From the NCBI RefSeq assembly GCF_041915215.1, contig NZ_JAYSBV010000019.1: a stretch of DNA of 64,000 nt; one strand, given 5' to 3'. The position numbers and the translations under genes are program-made. Source of the stretch: Zoogloea sp021286885. Its GTDB lineage: Bacteria; Pseudomonadota; Gammaproteobacteria; Burkholderiales; Rhodocyclaceae. Below are positions 1 through 8,616 of the stretch, piece after piece. The notes below the pieces were generated by a model, which saw only the letters and a program-made list of their open reading frames with translations, had not been told where the DNA came from and made no database searches. Numbering within the stretch: position 1 is the stretch's first letter; every line of letters starts with the position of its first letter.

Positions 1-204
1 CTGGCGGGCATCATCAATGTGCTGGACCCGGATGTGATCGTGCTGGGCGGTGGCGTTTCGCGCCTGGAATGGCTGTACGAGGCCGTGCCCCGGCTGTGGC
101 TGCCCCATGTGTTTTCGGATGAGGTGCGTACCCGTCTGGTGCCTGCCGTGCATGGGGATTCGTCCGGGGTGCGGGGGGCGGCCTGGCTCTGGCCTGCGCC
201 CTGA
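1..204 (+). CDS. ROK-family fructokinase (Mak-like), C-terminal end
   Basis: Only the last 67 codons are in the window; the gene begins upstream. The visible part reads LAGIINVLDPDVIVLGGG and ends with a HGDSSGVRGAAWLWP stretch. Both closely match the end of the E. coli Mak/YajF manno(fructo)kinase as I remember it. The family phosphorylates fructose at O-6 with ATP in the cytoplasm. The nucleotide-binding and zinc-binding parts lie outside the window, so substrate preference cannot be judged. The stop is followed by about 100 bases with no obvious terminator before the MOSC gene. Confidence 0.85.
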   Translation: MAGIINVLDPDVIVLGGGVSRLEWLYEAVPRLWLPHVFSDEVRTRLVPAVHGDSSGVRGAAWLWPAP

Positions 205-312
205 GCGGCCCGGAAAATTGTCACGCGCCTGTAAAAATGGCGCACAATGCTGGGCTTCCCCGCCAATCCAGAATTGTCTGAATCATTGCCTGAGGCCAGG
301 CAAGGAGTCCGT

Positions 313-984
313 GTGTCCGCGATCAGTTCGAGCCCGGTGAGCCTGTTCGCCGGTCGTTTGCAGCCCCTCCCGCCGGAAGGGCAGACTACCGGTATTTTCA
401 AGCAGCCCGTGGCCATGGCCCAGGTGGGGCCCGAAGGGCTGGTGGGGGACGCCCAGGGCGACCGGCGCGTGCACGGGGGCCCGGAAAAGGCCGTCCATTA
501 CTATCCGGCGGAGCATTACGCCCGGCTGGTGGCCGAATGCCCGGGGCTGGCGGAGGCGCTGGTGCCCGGGGTGCTGGGGGAGAACATCTCCGCCACCGGG
601 TTGACCGAGCAGAATGTGTGCATCGGCGATGTGTATGCCCTGGGCGAATGCCGGCTCCAGGTGAGCCAGCCACGCCGCCCGTGCTGGAAGATCAGCCACC
701 GGCTGGAGCATCCGGGCTTGTCACGCTTGGTGGCGGATCTGGGCCTGACCGGCTGGTATTTCCGGGTGCTGGTGGAAGGTGAAATCCAGGCAGGAGATGC
801 GCTTCGGCGGGTGGAGTGCCTGGCGCCGGGCCTCACGCTGGCGCGGCTCTGGGCTGCATCCGAGGCCCATCGGCCCGCGCTGGCCGAGTTGCGAGCCCTG
901 GCTGCTGCGCCGGGGTTGAATGGGGATTGGGTGCGACGTCTGACCGAGCGGGCAGACTGGCTCGCACAACACGCCCGGGGCTGA
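313..984 (+). CDS. yiiM: MOSC domain protein, YiiM-like
   Basis: About 223 residues, the usual YiiM length. I chose the GTG at 313 because AAGGAG lies 5 bases upstream and the protein then starts at the family's normal N-terminus; an ATG at 247 in the same frame has no such support. The motifs GDAQGDRRVHGGPEKAVHYY and GENISATGL are typical of MOSC domains. The conserved cysteine lies in PRRPCWKI. MOSC proteins bind sulfurated molybdenum cofactor; YiiM in E. coli takes part in reducing N-hydroxylated compounds such as 6-N-hydroxylaminopurine. The partner reductase is not visible nearby. It stands alone between the fructokinase end and an unknown ORF. Confidence 0.85.
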   Translation: MSAISSSPVSLFAGRLQPLPPEGQTTGIFKQPVAMAQVGPEGLVGDAQGDRRVHGGPEKAVHYYPAEHYARLVAECPGLAEALVPGVLGENISATGLTEQNVCIGDVYALGECRLQVSQPRRPCWKISHRLEHPGLSRLVADLGLTGWYFRVLVEGEIQAGDALRRVECLAPGLTLARLWAASEAHRPALAELRALAAAPGLNGDWVRRLTERADWLAQHARG

Positions 985-1049
985 TGTCCGGGATCGAAGC
1001 ATTGACGATTCAATCTGGCGGTCCGCTGGGGCCGGAGGGAGCATGCAGC

Positions 1050-1526
1050 ATGGAACCGAATCTGAGTCTGAATCCGCATGACAAGCTTGCAGCCGTGATG
1101 GCGTGGTTTCCCCAGGCCGGAATGGCCCGCTCGTCGCTTGAGCTGGCCGGACGCCTGACCCTGGCTCAGGTGGATGTGGCCCAGCGCCTCAATTACCTGG
1201 CGGCTCACCTGTGTTTGGGCGTGGCTGATGCCCTCGGCCACAGCCAGTTGGTGCAGGGGGAAGATTCCCTCAGTCGGGCCGACCGGGCGGCTGCCCAGCA
1301 GAAGGCGGTGCGGGTGCTGGAGGCGGGGGCAGAGGGCTGCGCCTGCATCGTCCAGGCCTACCTGGATGAGGTGACGGCGGCCTTCGGAGCGAGCGCCCAG
1401 CTGGGGTTGAGCCTGCAGCTGCCTGATGCCTTGGCCTTGCCAGCCCCGGGCTCGCGCTGGCACATCCCCGGCTTTGATGGGGCCCGAGCGTTCAGCGCAG
1501 CGGGATCACGACGGGCGGCATCGTGA
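1050..1526 (+). CDS. conserved-looking unknown protein, 158 aa
   Basis: I do not recognise this protein. It starts MEPNLSLNPHDKLAAVMAW, with GGAGGG about 10 bases upstream of the ATG. It looks mostly alpha-helical and Ala/Leu/Gln-rich, somewhat like small phasin-type helical proteins, but no diagnostic motif is present. There is no signal peptide or membrane segment. The last 35 bases overlap the 3' end of the convergent His-rich gene, so the final dozen residues (Ala/Arg/Ser-rich) may be run-on rather than conserved sequence. Confidence 0.5.
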   Translation: MEPNLSLNPHDKLAAVMAWFPQAGMARSSLELAGRLTLAQVDVAQRLNYLAAHLCLGVADALGHSQLVQGEDSLSRADRAAAQQKAVRVLEAGAEGCACIVQAYLDEVTAAFGASAQLGLSLQLPDALALPAPGSRWHIPGFDGARAFSAAGSRRAAS

Positions 1527-1809
1527 TGGTCACTCCCGGGGGCGGCGCCACGTAGCGTACCGGGGGCGGTGCGTAGTAGTAGTTGGGCACGGGGGGCGGC
1601 ATCACCACGACGGGGGGCGCGTAGTAGTCCTGGCGGTAATGATGGTGGTGGCGATGGTGGTGGTGATGTTCCCGCCATTCGCGTTCGCGCCACTCCCGAC
1701 GCTCTTCCCAGCCCCGGCGATCATCGTCCCAGCCGTGGGCGCTGGCCCCCAAACTGGTGGTCAAGCCCAGCAGGGCGGTACTCAGCAACAGCAATCGACG
1801 TGACAACAT
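1492..1809 (-). CDS. exported His-rich small protein, 105 aa
   Basis: The protein begins with a clear signal peptide (MLSRRLLLLSTALLGL, likely cut after ASA). An Arg/Glu-rich segment with repeated WRE units follows, then an almost pure histidine stretch (HHHHHRHHHH, about residues 48-57), then a Tyr/Pro-rich tail with PPV repeats. A good ribosome site (GAGGAGA) precedes the ATG. Such small exported His-rich proteins are common in betaproteobacteria and may bind metal, but no function is established from sequence. Its 3' end overlaps the convergent 158-codon ORF by 35 bases. Confidence 0.75.
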   Translation of the reverse strand: MLSRRLLLLSTALLGLTTSLGASAHGWDDDRRGWEERREWREREWREHHHHHRHHHHYRQDYYAPPVVVMPPPVPNYYYAPPPVRYVAPPPGVTITMPPVVIPLR

Positions 1810-1925
1810 GATGCAGGTCTCCTCGACTCCCCGATGAACCGGAGGGGGCTCGGGTGATGGTCATGGTTATGGGTGGGACAAACGTCCTCCCTTAACGCGG
1901 GGCCTGGCTGTACCGAGGACAGGTT

Positions 1926-3875
1926 TCAGGGCGCAGGGTCGGGTTTTGTGCTTCGAGTTGTTTCCGGCCCCGGGTGGCGTTCGGTCAGGGTGCTGCCGGC
2001 GAGCAGGGTGCGCCAGCGTTCGATGGCGGTGCCCAGGGCCTCCCGGACCACGGGTTTCACCAGGTAATCGTCCATCCCGGCGGAGAGGGCTTCGTCCCGT
2101 TCTTCGTGCATGGCGTCGGCGCTGACCCCGATGATGTAGGCCGGATAGCCCCGGGCGCGCAGTTGGCGGGTGGCCTCCAGGCCGTCCAGACGGGGCATGC
2201 GCGCGTCCATGAAGACCAGCTCGTAGGCATGCTGGGCGCAGCGCTCCAGGGCCTCTTGGCCGTCCACTGCAAAATCCGGGCTACGGGCGCCAAAGCGCTC
2301 CAGCAGGCGCCCCAGCACGGTGCGGTTTACCGGGTTGTCTTCCACCACCAGGATGGGGGTTTCCTGGCGCAGCAGCAGGCGCTCGGGCAGGCTTTCGCGG
2401 CGTGCTTCGGCCAGGCCGCTTTCCAGTTCCACCATGAACCAGAAGCGGGAGCCGCGCCCTTCCTCGCTATCCAGCCCCATATGGCCTTGCATCATGCGGC
2501 ACAGCAAATGGCAAATGGCCAGGCCCAGCCCGGTTCCCCCGTAGCGTCGGGTGGTGGACATATCGGCCTGTTCAAAGGGCGTGAAGATGCTGCGCTGCTT
2601 GGCCTGAGGGATGCCGATCCCGCTATCCCGCACTTCGCCCTGGAGCCGAACGCGTTGGCCCTGGCGGGATTCCAGGCGCAGGCCCAGGCTCACGCTGCCT
2701 TGGCCGGTAAACTTGAAGGCATTGCTCAGCAGGTTGACCAGAATCTGGCGCAGTCGGGTGGGGTCGCCCACCAGAATGCGGGGGAGTTGCGGATCTATGT
2801 CGAGTTGAAAACGCAGGGATTTTTCATCGGCCCGGGGCTGGAATAGACGCCCCAGATCGGTGACCAGGGCATGCAGATCGAAGCCGATGTGCTCCAGGTG
2901 GAGCTTGCGAGCTTCGATCTTGGAGTAGTCCAGGATGTCGTTGATGATCCCGAGCAGGGCCTCGCCGCTGCTGCGGATGGTGGCGATGTATTCCTGCTGC
3001 TCGGGGGTGTGTTCGGTGAGGTCCAGCAACTGGGCCATGCCGATGATGCCGTTCATCGGGGTGCGGATTTCGTGGGACATCATGGCGAGAAAGTCGCTCT
3101 TGGCCCGGTTGGCCGCGTCGGCTGCGTCCCGGGCGGCGATCAGGGCTTGCTCGGCCTGGTGGCGTTCGGTCACGTCGGTCATGCAGAACACCCGTCCGAT
3201 CACATGATCGTCGCGCAGGGCGGGCCGGGCGCTGATTTCAAAAATGCGTCCGTCGGCCAGGGGGATGCTCTCGAAACCATCGACCCGGGAGCATAGCTGT
3301 TCCCCCAACAGGCTTTCCAGGCGGGCGGGCTGGCGGGTCAGGCGGGCCATGTGGCCCAGCACGGCCCCGTCCCGTCGTTCGCCAAGCAGCACTTCGGGGA
3401 TTTCCCACAGGCGTGCCAGGCGGCGGTTCAGATTGAGGATGCGGCCCTGGCAGTCCAGCACCAGAATGCCATCGGCGGTGGCTTCCAGGGTGGCTTGCAA
3501 GCGGGAGGTGAGCAGGGCCAGTTCGTCCTCGGCCCGTTTTTGGGATTCCACATTCACGGCGCGCACCAGAATGCCTTCGGGGCAGGCGCTGACGCTCTTG
3601 CGGGCCTGGAACAGGCTGCCATCACCGCGCCGATACAGGCCTTCCAGGGTCTGAGGCTCGGGTAGGCCGTGCTGGCGGACTTCCTCCCAGAAGAACACAT
3701 CGGCCAGCGCGCATTCGATCTCCCCGATTTCCAAGCCCACCAGCGCCTCTTCCGGGCGCCCCAGTTGGCAGCAGGCTGCAGGGCTGGCGGCCAGGATGCG
3801 CAGTTGGGTGGAATCCAGCAGCAGCAGGATTTCTTCGCTGGCCAGAAAGAGCAGGTTCTGATGGCGGGGAATCAT
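1926..3875 (-). CDS. hybrid sensor histidine kinase with PAS and receiver domains
   Basis: 649 residues with no membrane segment, so it is probably cytoplasmic. Order: a PAS-like N-terminal region (about 1-115), a second PAS (about 125-235), HisKA with the phospho-acceptor His268 in MMSHEIRTPMNG, HATPase_c with DSGIGIP and GTGLGLAI boxes, and a receiver domain (about 505-615) containing ILVVEDNPVN and the phospho-acceptor region FMDARMP. This is a BarA/ArcB-like hybrid layout, but it ends at the receiver with no Hpt domain. Its start overlaps the stop of the upstream HD-GYP gene by 4 bases (ATGA), so the two are translationally coupled. An Hpt protein or downstream output regulator is not in the window. 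Confidence 0.93.
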   Translation of the reverse strand: MIPRHQNLLFLASEEILLLLDSTQLRILAASPAACCQLGRPEEALVGLEIGEIECALADVFFWEEVRQHGLPEPQTLEGLYRRGDGSLFQARKSVSACPEGILVRAVNVESQKRAEDELALLTSRLQATLEATADGILVLDCQGRILNLNRRLARLWEIPEVLLGERRDGAVLGHMARLTRQPARLESLLGEQLCSRVDGFESIPLADGRIFEISARPALRDDHVIGRVFCMTDVTERHQAEQALIAARDAADAANRAKSDFLAMMSHEIRTPMNGIIGMAQLLDLTEHTPEQQEYIATIRSSGEALLGIINDILDYSKIEARKLHLEHIGFDLHALVTDLGRLFQPRADEKSLRFQLDIDPQLPRILVGDPTRLRQILVNLLSNAFKFTGQGSVSLGLRLESRQGQRVRLQGEVRDSGIGIPQAKQRSIFTPFEQADMSTTRRYGGTGLGLAICHLLCRMMQGHMGLDSEEGRGSRFWFMVELESGLAEARRESLPERLLLRQETPILVVEDNPVNRTVLGRLLERFGARSPDFAVDGQEALERCAQHAYELVFMDARMPRLDGLEATRQLRARGYPAYIIGVSADAMHEERDEALSAGMDDYLVKPVVREALGTAIERWRTLLAGSTLTERHPGPETTRSTKPDPAP

Positions 3876-5176
3876 GCCTTGCGGCCCTGCTGGGGGTTGG
3901 GGTCGAAGTAGTAGCTCACCCGCTTGCGGGGGCTCAGGTATTCATACACTTCGGGGGCGAGCTGGCTGGGGCGTAGCGCCTTGGTGATGTTCACCTCGGT
4001 TTCTTTTTCCAGATCCAGCATGATTGCCTCGTCCTTGGGGACGCCCGGATCGAACACCGTCACCCAAGGGCGCAGGGGTTTGGCCGGGTTGATGGAGGCC
4101 ACCAGCGCAATCGTGTCATTCGAGAGGCGCACCACCGTGCCGGGCGGATACACCCCCAGGCAGCGGATCATGATCTGCAGGGCCTGGGCGTCGAACTTGC
4201 TCCGGCGCTGGGCAAACATCAGTGACAAGGCCTCATGGGGGGTGAGGGATTTGTTGATGTCGATGGGGTTGCACAGGTTGTCGTAGTAATTCACCAGGGA
4301 CACCACCCGGGCCAGGCGATCCATCTGGGTGCCCTTCAACTTGGCGGGATAGCCCGTGCCGTCGGCCATTTCGTGGTGCTGCATGATGATGCGCTGGATG
4401 GATTCGGGTAGGGCGATCTGGCGTGCCAGGCGCACCCCGAACTCGCAGTGGGCTTCCCGCAGCCGGCGTTCGTGGGTGCTCAGCTCATGGCGTGCGCGGG
4501 CGATCCGGTCGGGGATGTCGGCCAGCCCGATGTCGTGGAGCAGGGCGCCCAGGCCCATCAGCTGGCAGTCGATCCGGTTGATGCCCAGCTCCCGGGCCAG
4601 CATCAGGGAGAGGATGGAGCAGTTGAGGCCGTGGTAGTAGTTTTCTTCCCGCCCCGAATGGTCGCTCATCACATGGAGGGAGATTTCCGGCTGATCGAGG
4701 AAGGCAATGGCCACCTGGCTGACCAGTTCGTTGGCTTCTTCCAGGCATTCCTTGGGGCGGGCAAACAGCTGGCCGTTGATGTTGCGCATCACCTCGGCTG
4801 ACTTGAGGAAGGCTTGTTCGACCTCCGTCATCCGGCGTCGGCGCTGGGCCAGGTCGGCGATGCGCTCCCGCTTGTGGGCGAGGGCGGCTTCCTGCACCGG
4901 GTCTGAGACGCCGGTGGGTTCTGGCGGCGGGGCGGGCGGCAGGCTCTCGCCGGCAGGCACCACCGGCTGGGCCGCAGAGCGGCTCGGGTCGTAGCGGAAA
5001 TGCTTCACCCCCAGCTTGCGCAGGGTGGCGATCTGGTCTGGGCTGCGGATCTGGAAGCTGTTGAAGCTGAACGGGTGACTGAACCAGGGCAGGTCGATAT
5101 GCACAAACAGCCCGACGCAGAGTTGCTCGGGCGTCACCAGAAAATCCTGGGCCGGGGGTGGGGTTTGGGACTCCAT
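3872..5176 (-). CDS. HD-GYP domain c-di-GMP phosphodiesterase with DUF3391
   Basis: About 434 residues from the ATG at 5176; a GTG at 5191 is also in frame and neither has a clear Shine-Dalgarno. The N-terminal DUF3391-type region (VTPEQLCVGLFVHIDLPW) precedes an HD-GYP domain with LLHDIGLADIPDRI and HHEMADGTGYP. HD-GYP proteins hydrolyse cyclic di-GMP at a di- or tri-iron site. The usual Lys of HDIGK is Leu here, although the metal-binding HD, the HHE and the GYP signature are present. It is coupled to the downstream hybrid kinase by an ATGA overlap, so kinase signalling and c-di-GMP turnover are probably linked. Confidence 0.9.
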   Translation of the reverse strand: MESQTPPPAQDFLVTPEQLCVGLFVHIDLPWFSHPFSFNSFQIRSPDQIATLRKLGVKHFRYDPSRSAAQPVVPAGESLPPAPPPEPTGVSDPVQEAALAHKRERIADLAQRRRRMTEVEQAFLKSAEVMRNINGQLFARPKECLEEANELVSQVAIAFLDQPEISLHVMSDHSGREENYYHGLNCSILSLMLARELGINRIDCQLMGLGALLHDIGLADIPDRIARARHELSTHERRLREAHCEFGVRLARQIALPESIQRIIMQHHEMADGTGYPAKLKGTQMDRLARVVSLVNYYDNLCNPIDINKSLTPHEALSLMFAQRRSKFDAQALQIMIRCLGVYPPGTVVRLSNDTIALVASINPAKPLRPWVTVFDPGVPKDEAIMLDLEKETEVNITKALRPSQLAPEVYEYLSPRKRVSYYFDPNPQQGRKA

Positions 5177-5255
5177 CGGGGCTGGGTGCACAAGGGTGGC
5201 GGGGAGACGATATCCCCCTTACGGCACCTACCCCGGAAAATTGAGCCCGGCCGTC

Positions 5256-5900
5256 TCAGCCCTCTGCGCTTTCGGGCGCCTCCAGCAGCAGGACGTGCAC
5301 CCGGCGCGGCCCGTGGGCACCGAGCTGGATGGTCAGCTCCACATCCCCGGTGCGGGACGGGCCGGAGATGATGTTGGTGCATCGGGGCAAGCCCCCGGGC
5401 CGCGCCCGCAGCAGGGCCCAGGCGTCTTCATAGTGGCGCACGATGTGGGCGGCGGGCAGCACCACCACGTGGTAATCGGGCACGAAGTTGAGGGTGGTCG
5501 GGTGCGCGGGGCCGGACACGGTGAGAATGCTGCCCATCTCGGCGATGCCCGCCAGGCAGCCGGTGACGCCCAGCACCTCTTCCTGCCCGGCGGGGCCCGG
5601 GTGGTGTTCCAGCCCCCAGGGCAGGTCGGCCAGGGGGGCAGCAATGGCGGCCCGGGCGGGCAGCCCGTGTTCGGCCCGGTAAGCGGCCAGGGCAGCGGGC
5701 AAATCTGCGCGGCAGGCTACCCGGGCGACAGTGCCGGCCCGGCTCTGGAAACGGGTGATGAAGCGTTCCACCAGATCGTCGGAGTAGCTGATCCGGGTGT
5801 GGGCCGGGCGGCGGGCATCCAGCGCGGCGGCGGCTTCGGGGGGCAGGGCGTCCCGGCCCAGGGCCTGGCGGATGCGGGAAAGAATCTGTTCGCGGGGCAT
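5256..5900 (-). CDS. lutC: lactate utilization protein LutC
   Basis: 214 residues starting at MPREQILSRIRQALGRD; an upstream in-frame extension overlaps lutB and is rejected. The LUD domain contains IAEMGSILTVSGPAHP and FVPDYHVVVL, typical of LutC/YkgG. With LutA and LutB it forms the iron-sulfur L-lactate oxidation system that replaces LldD in many bacteria. It is the last gene of lutABC, 4 bases after lutB. About 75 bases separate its stop from the HD-GYP gene on the same strand, so read-through is possible. Confidence 0.93.
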   Translation of the reverse strand: MPREQILSRIRQALGRDALPPEAAAALDARRPAHTRISYSDDLVERFITRFQSRAGTVARVACRADLPAALAAYRAEHGLPARAAIAAPLADLPWGLEHHPGPAGQEEVLGVTGCLAGIAEMGSILTVSGPAHPTTLNFVPDYHVVVLPAAHIVRHYEDAWALLRARPGGLPRCTNIISGPSRTGDVELTIQLGAHGPRRVHVLLLEAPESAEG

Positions 5901-5904
5901 GGTG

Positions 5905-7326
5905 TCAGCGGGGCTCCTCTGGTTTTTGGGGGCGGGCCTGCCACAGTTCGAGGAAAGTTTTACCCTGGGGCGCGGGCAGGTCGCGGAACTCGGTCCAGCC
6001 CCCGGCGAGGGGCAATGTGCGGATGCGCCCGCCGCGCCCACCCAGGCCCTTCAGCACCCGGGCGGCGAGGCGGTTGGCAAACTGGTACAGGCCCGGGCGT
6101 TCGGCGGCAAAGCGCCACACCCCCAGCCCGCGCCGCTGGGCCGGTGGCATCAGGCCCTGTTGATGCTGCTGGTGGCGCAGTTCGCGCAGCATCTCGGGGA
6201 GCGGGATGCGCACCGGGCAGACCGACTGGCAGCGCCCGTTGAGGGTGCAGGCGTTGGGCAGGTCGCGGGTGCCATCCAGGCCTTCGAACAGGGGGGTCAG
6301 CACCGAGCCCATGGGCCCCGGATAGACCCAGCCGTAGGCGTGGCCGCCCACTGCACCATACACCGGGCAGTGGTTCATGCAGGCCCCGCAGCGGATGCAG
6401 CGCAGCATGTCCTGGAAGGGGCCGCCCAGCATCCGGCTGCGCCCGTTGTCCACCAGCACCACGTGGAATTCCTCAGGGCCGTCCAGGTCGCCGGGGCGGC
6501 GCGGGCCGGTGGAGAGGGTGGTGTAGGTCTCGGTTTCCTGGCCGGTGGCGCTGCGCGCCAGAATGCGCAGGAACAGACTCACGTCTTCGAGGGTGGGGAC
6601 GATGCGTTCGATGCCGCTGGTGACGATGTGCACCCGGGAGAGGGTCTGGGTCAGATCCCCGTTGCCTTCGTTGGTGACGATGATGGAGGTGCCGGTTTCC
6701 GCCACCAGAAAATTGCCCCCGGTGATCCCCACGTCGGAGCGGAAATACTTGTCGCGCAGCACCAGCCGGGCCTCGGTGACCAGATCGGCCACGGTCGTTT
6801 TGCGCGAGCCCCCGTGGGCCGCCTGGAACAGGTCGGAGACCTGATCCTTGGTCTTGTGCACCGCCGGGGCGATGATGTGGGAAGGCGGTTCGCCGGCCAG
6901 CTGGATGATGTATTCGCCCAGATCGGTTTCCACCACGGTGTAGCCCCGGGCTTCGAGGGCGTCGTTGAGGTCGATCTCTTCCGACACCATGGATTTGCCC
7001 TTGGTGATGGTGCGGGCCTGGACGCGTTCGCAGATTCCCAGAATCACCGCCCGGGCCTCGGCGGCGTCGCTCGCCCAATGCACCTGGCCCCCGGCGGCTT
7101 CGACCGCGCTGGCGAAGCGCTCCAGGTAGTGATCCAGATTTTCGAGTACGTGGTTTTTCACGTCTCGCGCTTCATCCCGCAGGCGCTCGAACTCGGGCAG
7201 GGCGGCGGCCAGTTCGGCGCGCTTGTTCACAAAGCTGCCCCGGGCCTTGCCCAGGGCCACTCGCAGGTGGGGGTCGGCCAGGGCTTCCCGGGCCTTGTCC
7301 TTGAATTTCAGGCTCTGGTTGATCAT
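5905..7326 (-). CDS. lutB: iron-sulfur protein LutB
   Basis: 473 residues from ATG 7326 (MINQSLKFKDKAREAL). The N-terminal LUD domain is followed by two 4Fe-4S motifs, CIRCGACMNHCPVYG and CTLNGRCQSVCPVRIP, and a C-terminal tail with the DUF3390-like region. It carries electrons from lactate oxidation to pyruvate together with LutA and LutC. It lies 17 bases after lutA and 4 bases before lutC, a tight operon. Length and motif order are normal for the family. Confidence 0.95.
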   Translation of the reverse strand: MINQSLKFKDKAREALADPHLRVALGKARGSFVNKRAELAAALPEFERLRDEARDVKNHVLENLDHYLERFASAVEAAGGQVHWASDAAEARAVILGICERVQARTITKGKSMVSEEIDLNDALEARGYTVVETDLGEYIIQLAGEPPSHIIAPAVHKTKDQVSDLFQAAHGGSRKTTVADLVTEARLVLRDKYFRSDVGITGGNFLVAETGTSIIVTNEGNGDLTQTLSRVHIVTSGIERIVPTLEDVSLFLRILARSATGQETETYTTLSTGPRRPGDLDGPEEFHVVLVDNGRSRMLGGPFQDMLRCIRCGACMNHCPVYGAVGGHAYGWVYPGPMGSVLTPLFEGLDGTRDLPNACTLNGRCQSVCPVRIPLPEMLRELRHQQHQQGLMPPAQRRGLGVWRFAAERPGLYQFANRLAARVLKGLGGRGGRIRTLPLAGGWTEFRDLPAPQGKTFLELWQARPQKPEEPR

Positions 7327-7343
7327 GGTGTGGTCCTCAGCGT

Positions 7344-8111
7344 TCAGTCCTCGTGGCCATCCCCGATGCCCGGGGTGTCGCCCATCTGGGCCAGGATCTC
7401 GGCGGTGTGCAGCACCTTCACCGGGCTGCCCTGACGCTTGAGCCGGCCCGCCAGGTGGAGCAGGCAACCCAGGTCGCCTCCCACCAGGGTGTCGGCGCCG
7501 CTGGAGGCCACGTCGGCCAGCTTGTCATCGGCCAGCCGGCCTGAGATGGGCGGGTACTTGACGCAGAAGGTGCCGCCAAACCCGCAGCACACCTCCGGGT
7601 CGGCCAGTTCGCAGCGGTTGAGCCCATCCACGCTGTCCAGCAGCAGGCGCGGCTGCTGTTTGATGCCCAGCCCGCGCAGGCCCGAGCAGGAATCATGCAG
7701 CGCCACCCGGCCCGGGTAGGCGGCTTCCACCGCCTGCACCCCGCGCACATCCACCAGAAACGCGATCAGCTCATGGCTGCGCGCCGCCAGGGTCTGGGCG
7801 CGGGGGCCCCAGACGGGGTCATCGGCCAGGAGGCGGGGGTAGTCATTGCGCAGGGTGGACATGCAGGAGCCGGACGGCCCCACCACGTAATCAAAGCCTT
7901 CAAACACTTCAACGACCTGGCGGGCGAGGGCCTGGGCGGCTGCATAGTCGCCGCTGTTGTAGGCCGGCTGACCGCAGCAGGTCTGGGCGAGGGGCACTTC
8001 AACCCGACACCCGGCGGCTTCCAGCAGCTTGACGCTGGCAAAGCCCACCGAGGGCCGGAACAGATTCATCAGACAGGTCGCAAACAGGCCGACCCGGGGC
8101 GCATCAGACAT
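7344..8111 (-). CDS. lutA: (Fe-S)-binding protein LutA (GlcF-like)
   Basis: 255 residues from ATG 8111 (MSDAPRVGLFATCLMNLF). It has two CCG-type cysteine-rich domains: CCGQPAYNSGD near residue 48 and CCGFGGTFCVKYP near residue 180, the hallmark of LutA/GlpC/HdrB proteins. It is first in the lutABC operon. No lactate permease (LldP/LutP) or LutR regulator is adjacent. The divergent 99-residue gene starts 193 bases away, so both promoters must lie in 8112-8304. Confidence 0.94.
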   Translation of the reverse strand: MSDAPRVGLFATCLMNLFRPSVGFASVKLLEAAGCRVEVPLAQTCCGQPAYNSGDYAAAQALARQVVEVFEGFDYVVGPSGSCMSTLRNDYPRLLADDPVWGPRAQTLAARSHELIAFLVDVRGVQAVEAAYPGRVALHDSCSGLRGLGIKQQPRLLLDSVDGLNRCELADPEVCCGFGGTFCVKYPPISGRLADDKLADVASSGADTLVGGDLGCLLHLAGRLKRQGSPVKVLHTAEILAQMGDTPGIGDGHED

Positions 8112-8228
8112 GGCGCTTCCTTGGCTGGGGGGGGAAGGACGGGATGCTAGGCGCGGGGCGGGGGTTGGGCAAGGGGGGAGAAAGCGTGAATCATTCCGCT
8201 GGCAAGTAGGAGGTGCAAGCGGGGCCTT

Positions 8229-8234
8229 TATAAT
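8229..8234 (+). promoter_or_regulatory. candidate -10 box
   Basis: A perfect TATAAT lies 71 bases upstream of the 99-residue gene, in the lutA / unknown-gene divergent region. No good -35 sequence is visible at 16-18 bases upstream, so this is a weak promoter call. Confidence 0.35.
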
Positions 8235-8304
8235 CTGTGGCCTGTCGCCGGTTTGGCGCCGGTGGGTGGCAGAGAATCTTTTACGTGGAATGTGGAGGCT
8301 TTGA

Positions 8305-8604
8305 ATGTTTTCCTGGTTTGATGCAAGTGAGGCCCAGCAGCTGGCCATCCGTCTGGCCAATGAGTTTTCCCGGGCTTTTCCCGTGAGCAACAAGGACAAG
8401 GAGGACAAGAAAACCTTGGCCAAGCGTGATAAGGCCACCGAGCTGGTGTTTGCCCAGGCCGAATTGTTTGTGCGCAAAACGCCCCTCAACATTTACAAGA
8501 AAGCCCGTTTTGGCCAGGCCTTCCAAGCGCATCTGGCGGGGCTGGGTTACGAGATCGAGTTCACCCGGGGCCTGACCCGGGACGTGCTGCTGCACCTGCG
8601 CTGA
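8305..8604 (+). CDS. unknown basic 99-aa protein upstream of the giant TPR gene
   Basis: The protein starts MFSWFDASEAQQLAIRLANE and is soluble, helical and lysine-rich around residues 32-50 (NKDKEDKKTLAKRDK). I do not recognise a named family. A GTGGAGG sequence lies about 7 bases before the ATG. The stop is only 12 bases before the ATG of the giant TPR/GT9-like gene, so the two are very probably co-transcribed. No catalytic or binding motif is evident. Confidence 0.75.
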   Translation: MFSWFDASEAQQLAIRLANEFSRAFPVSNKDKEDKKTLAKRDKATELVFAQAELFVRKTPLNIYKKARFGQAFQAHLAGLGYEIEFTRGLTRDVLLHLR

Positions 8605-8616
8605 GGTTCCTTGCCC

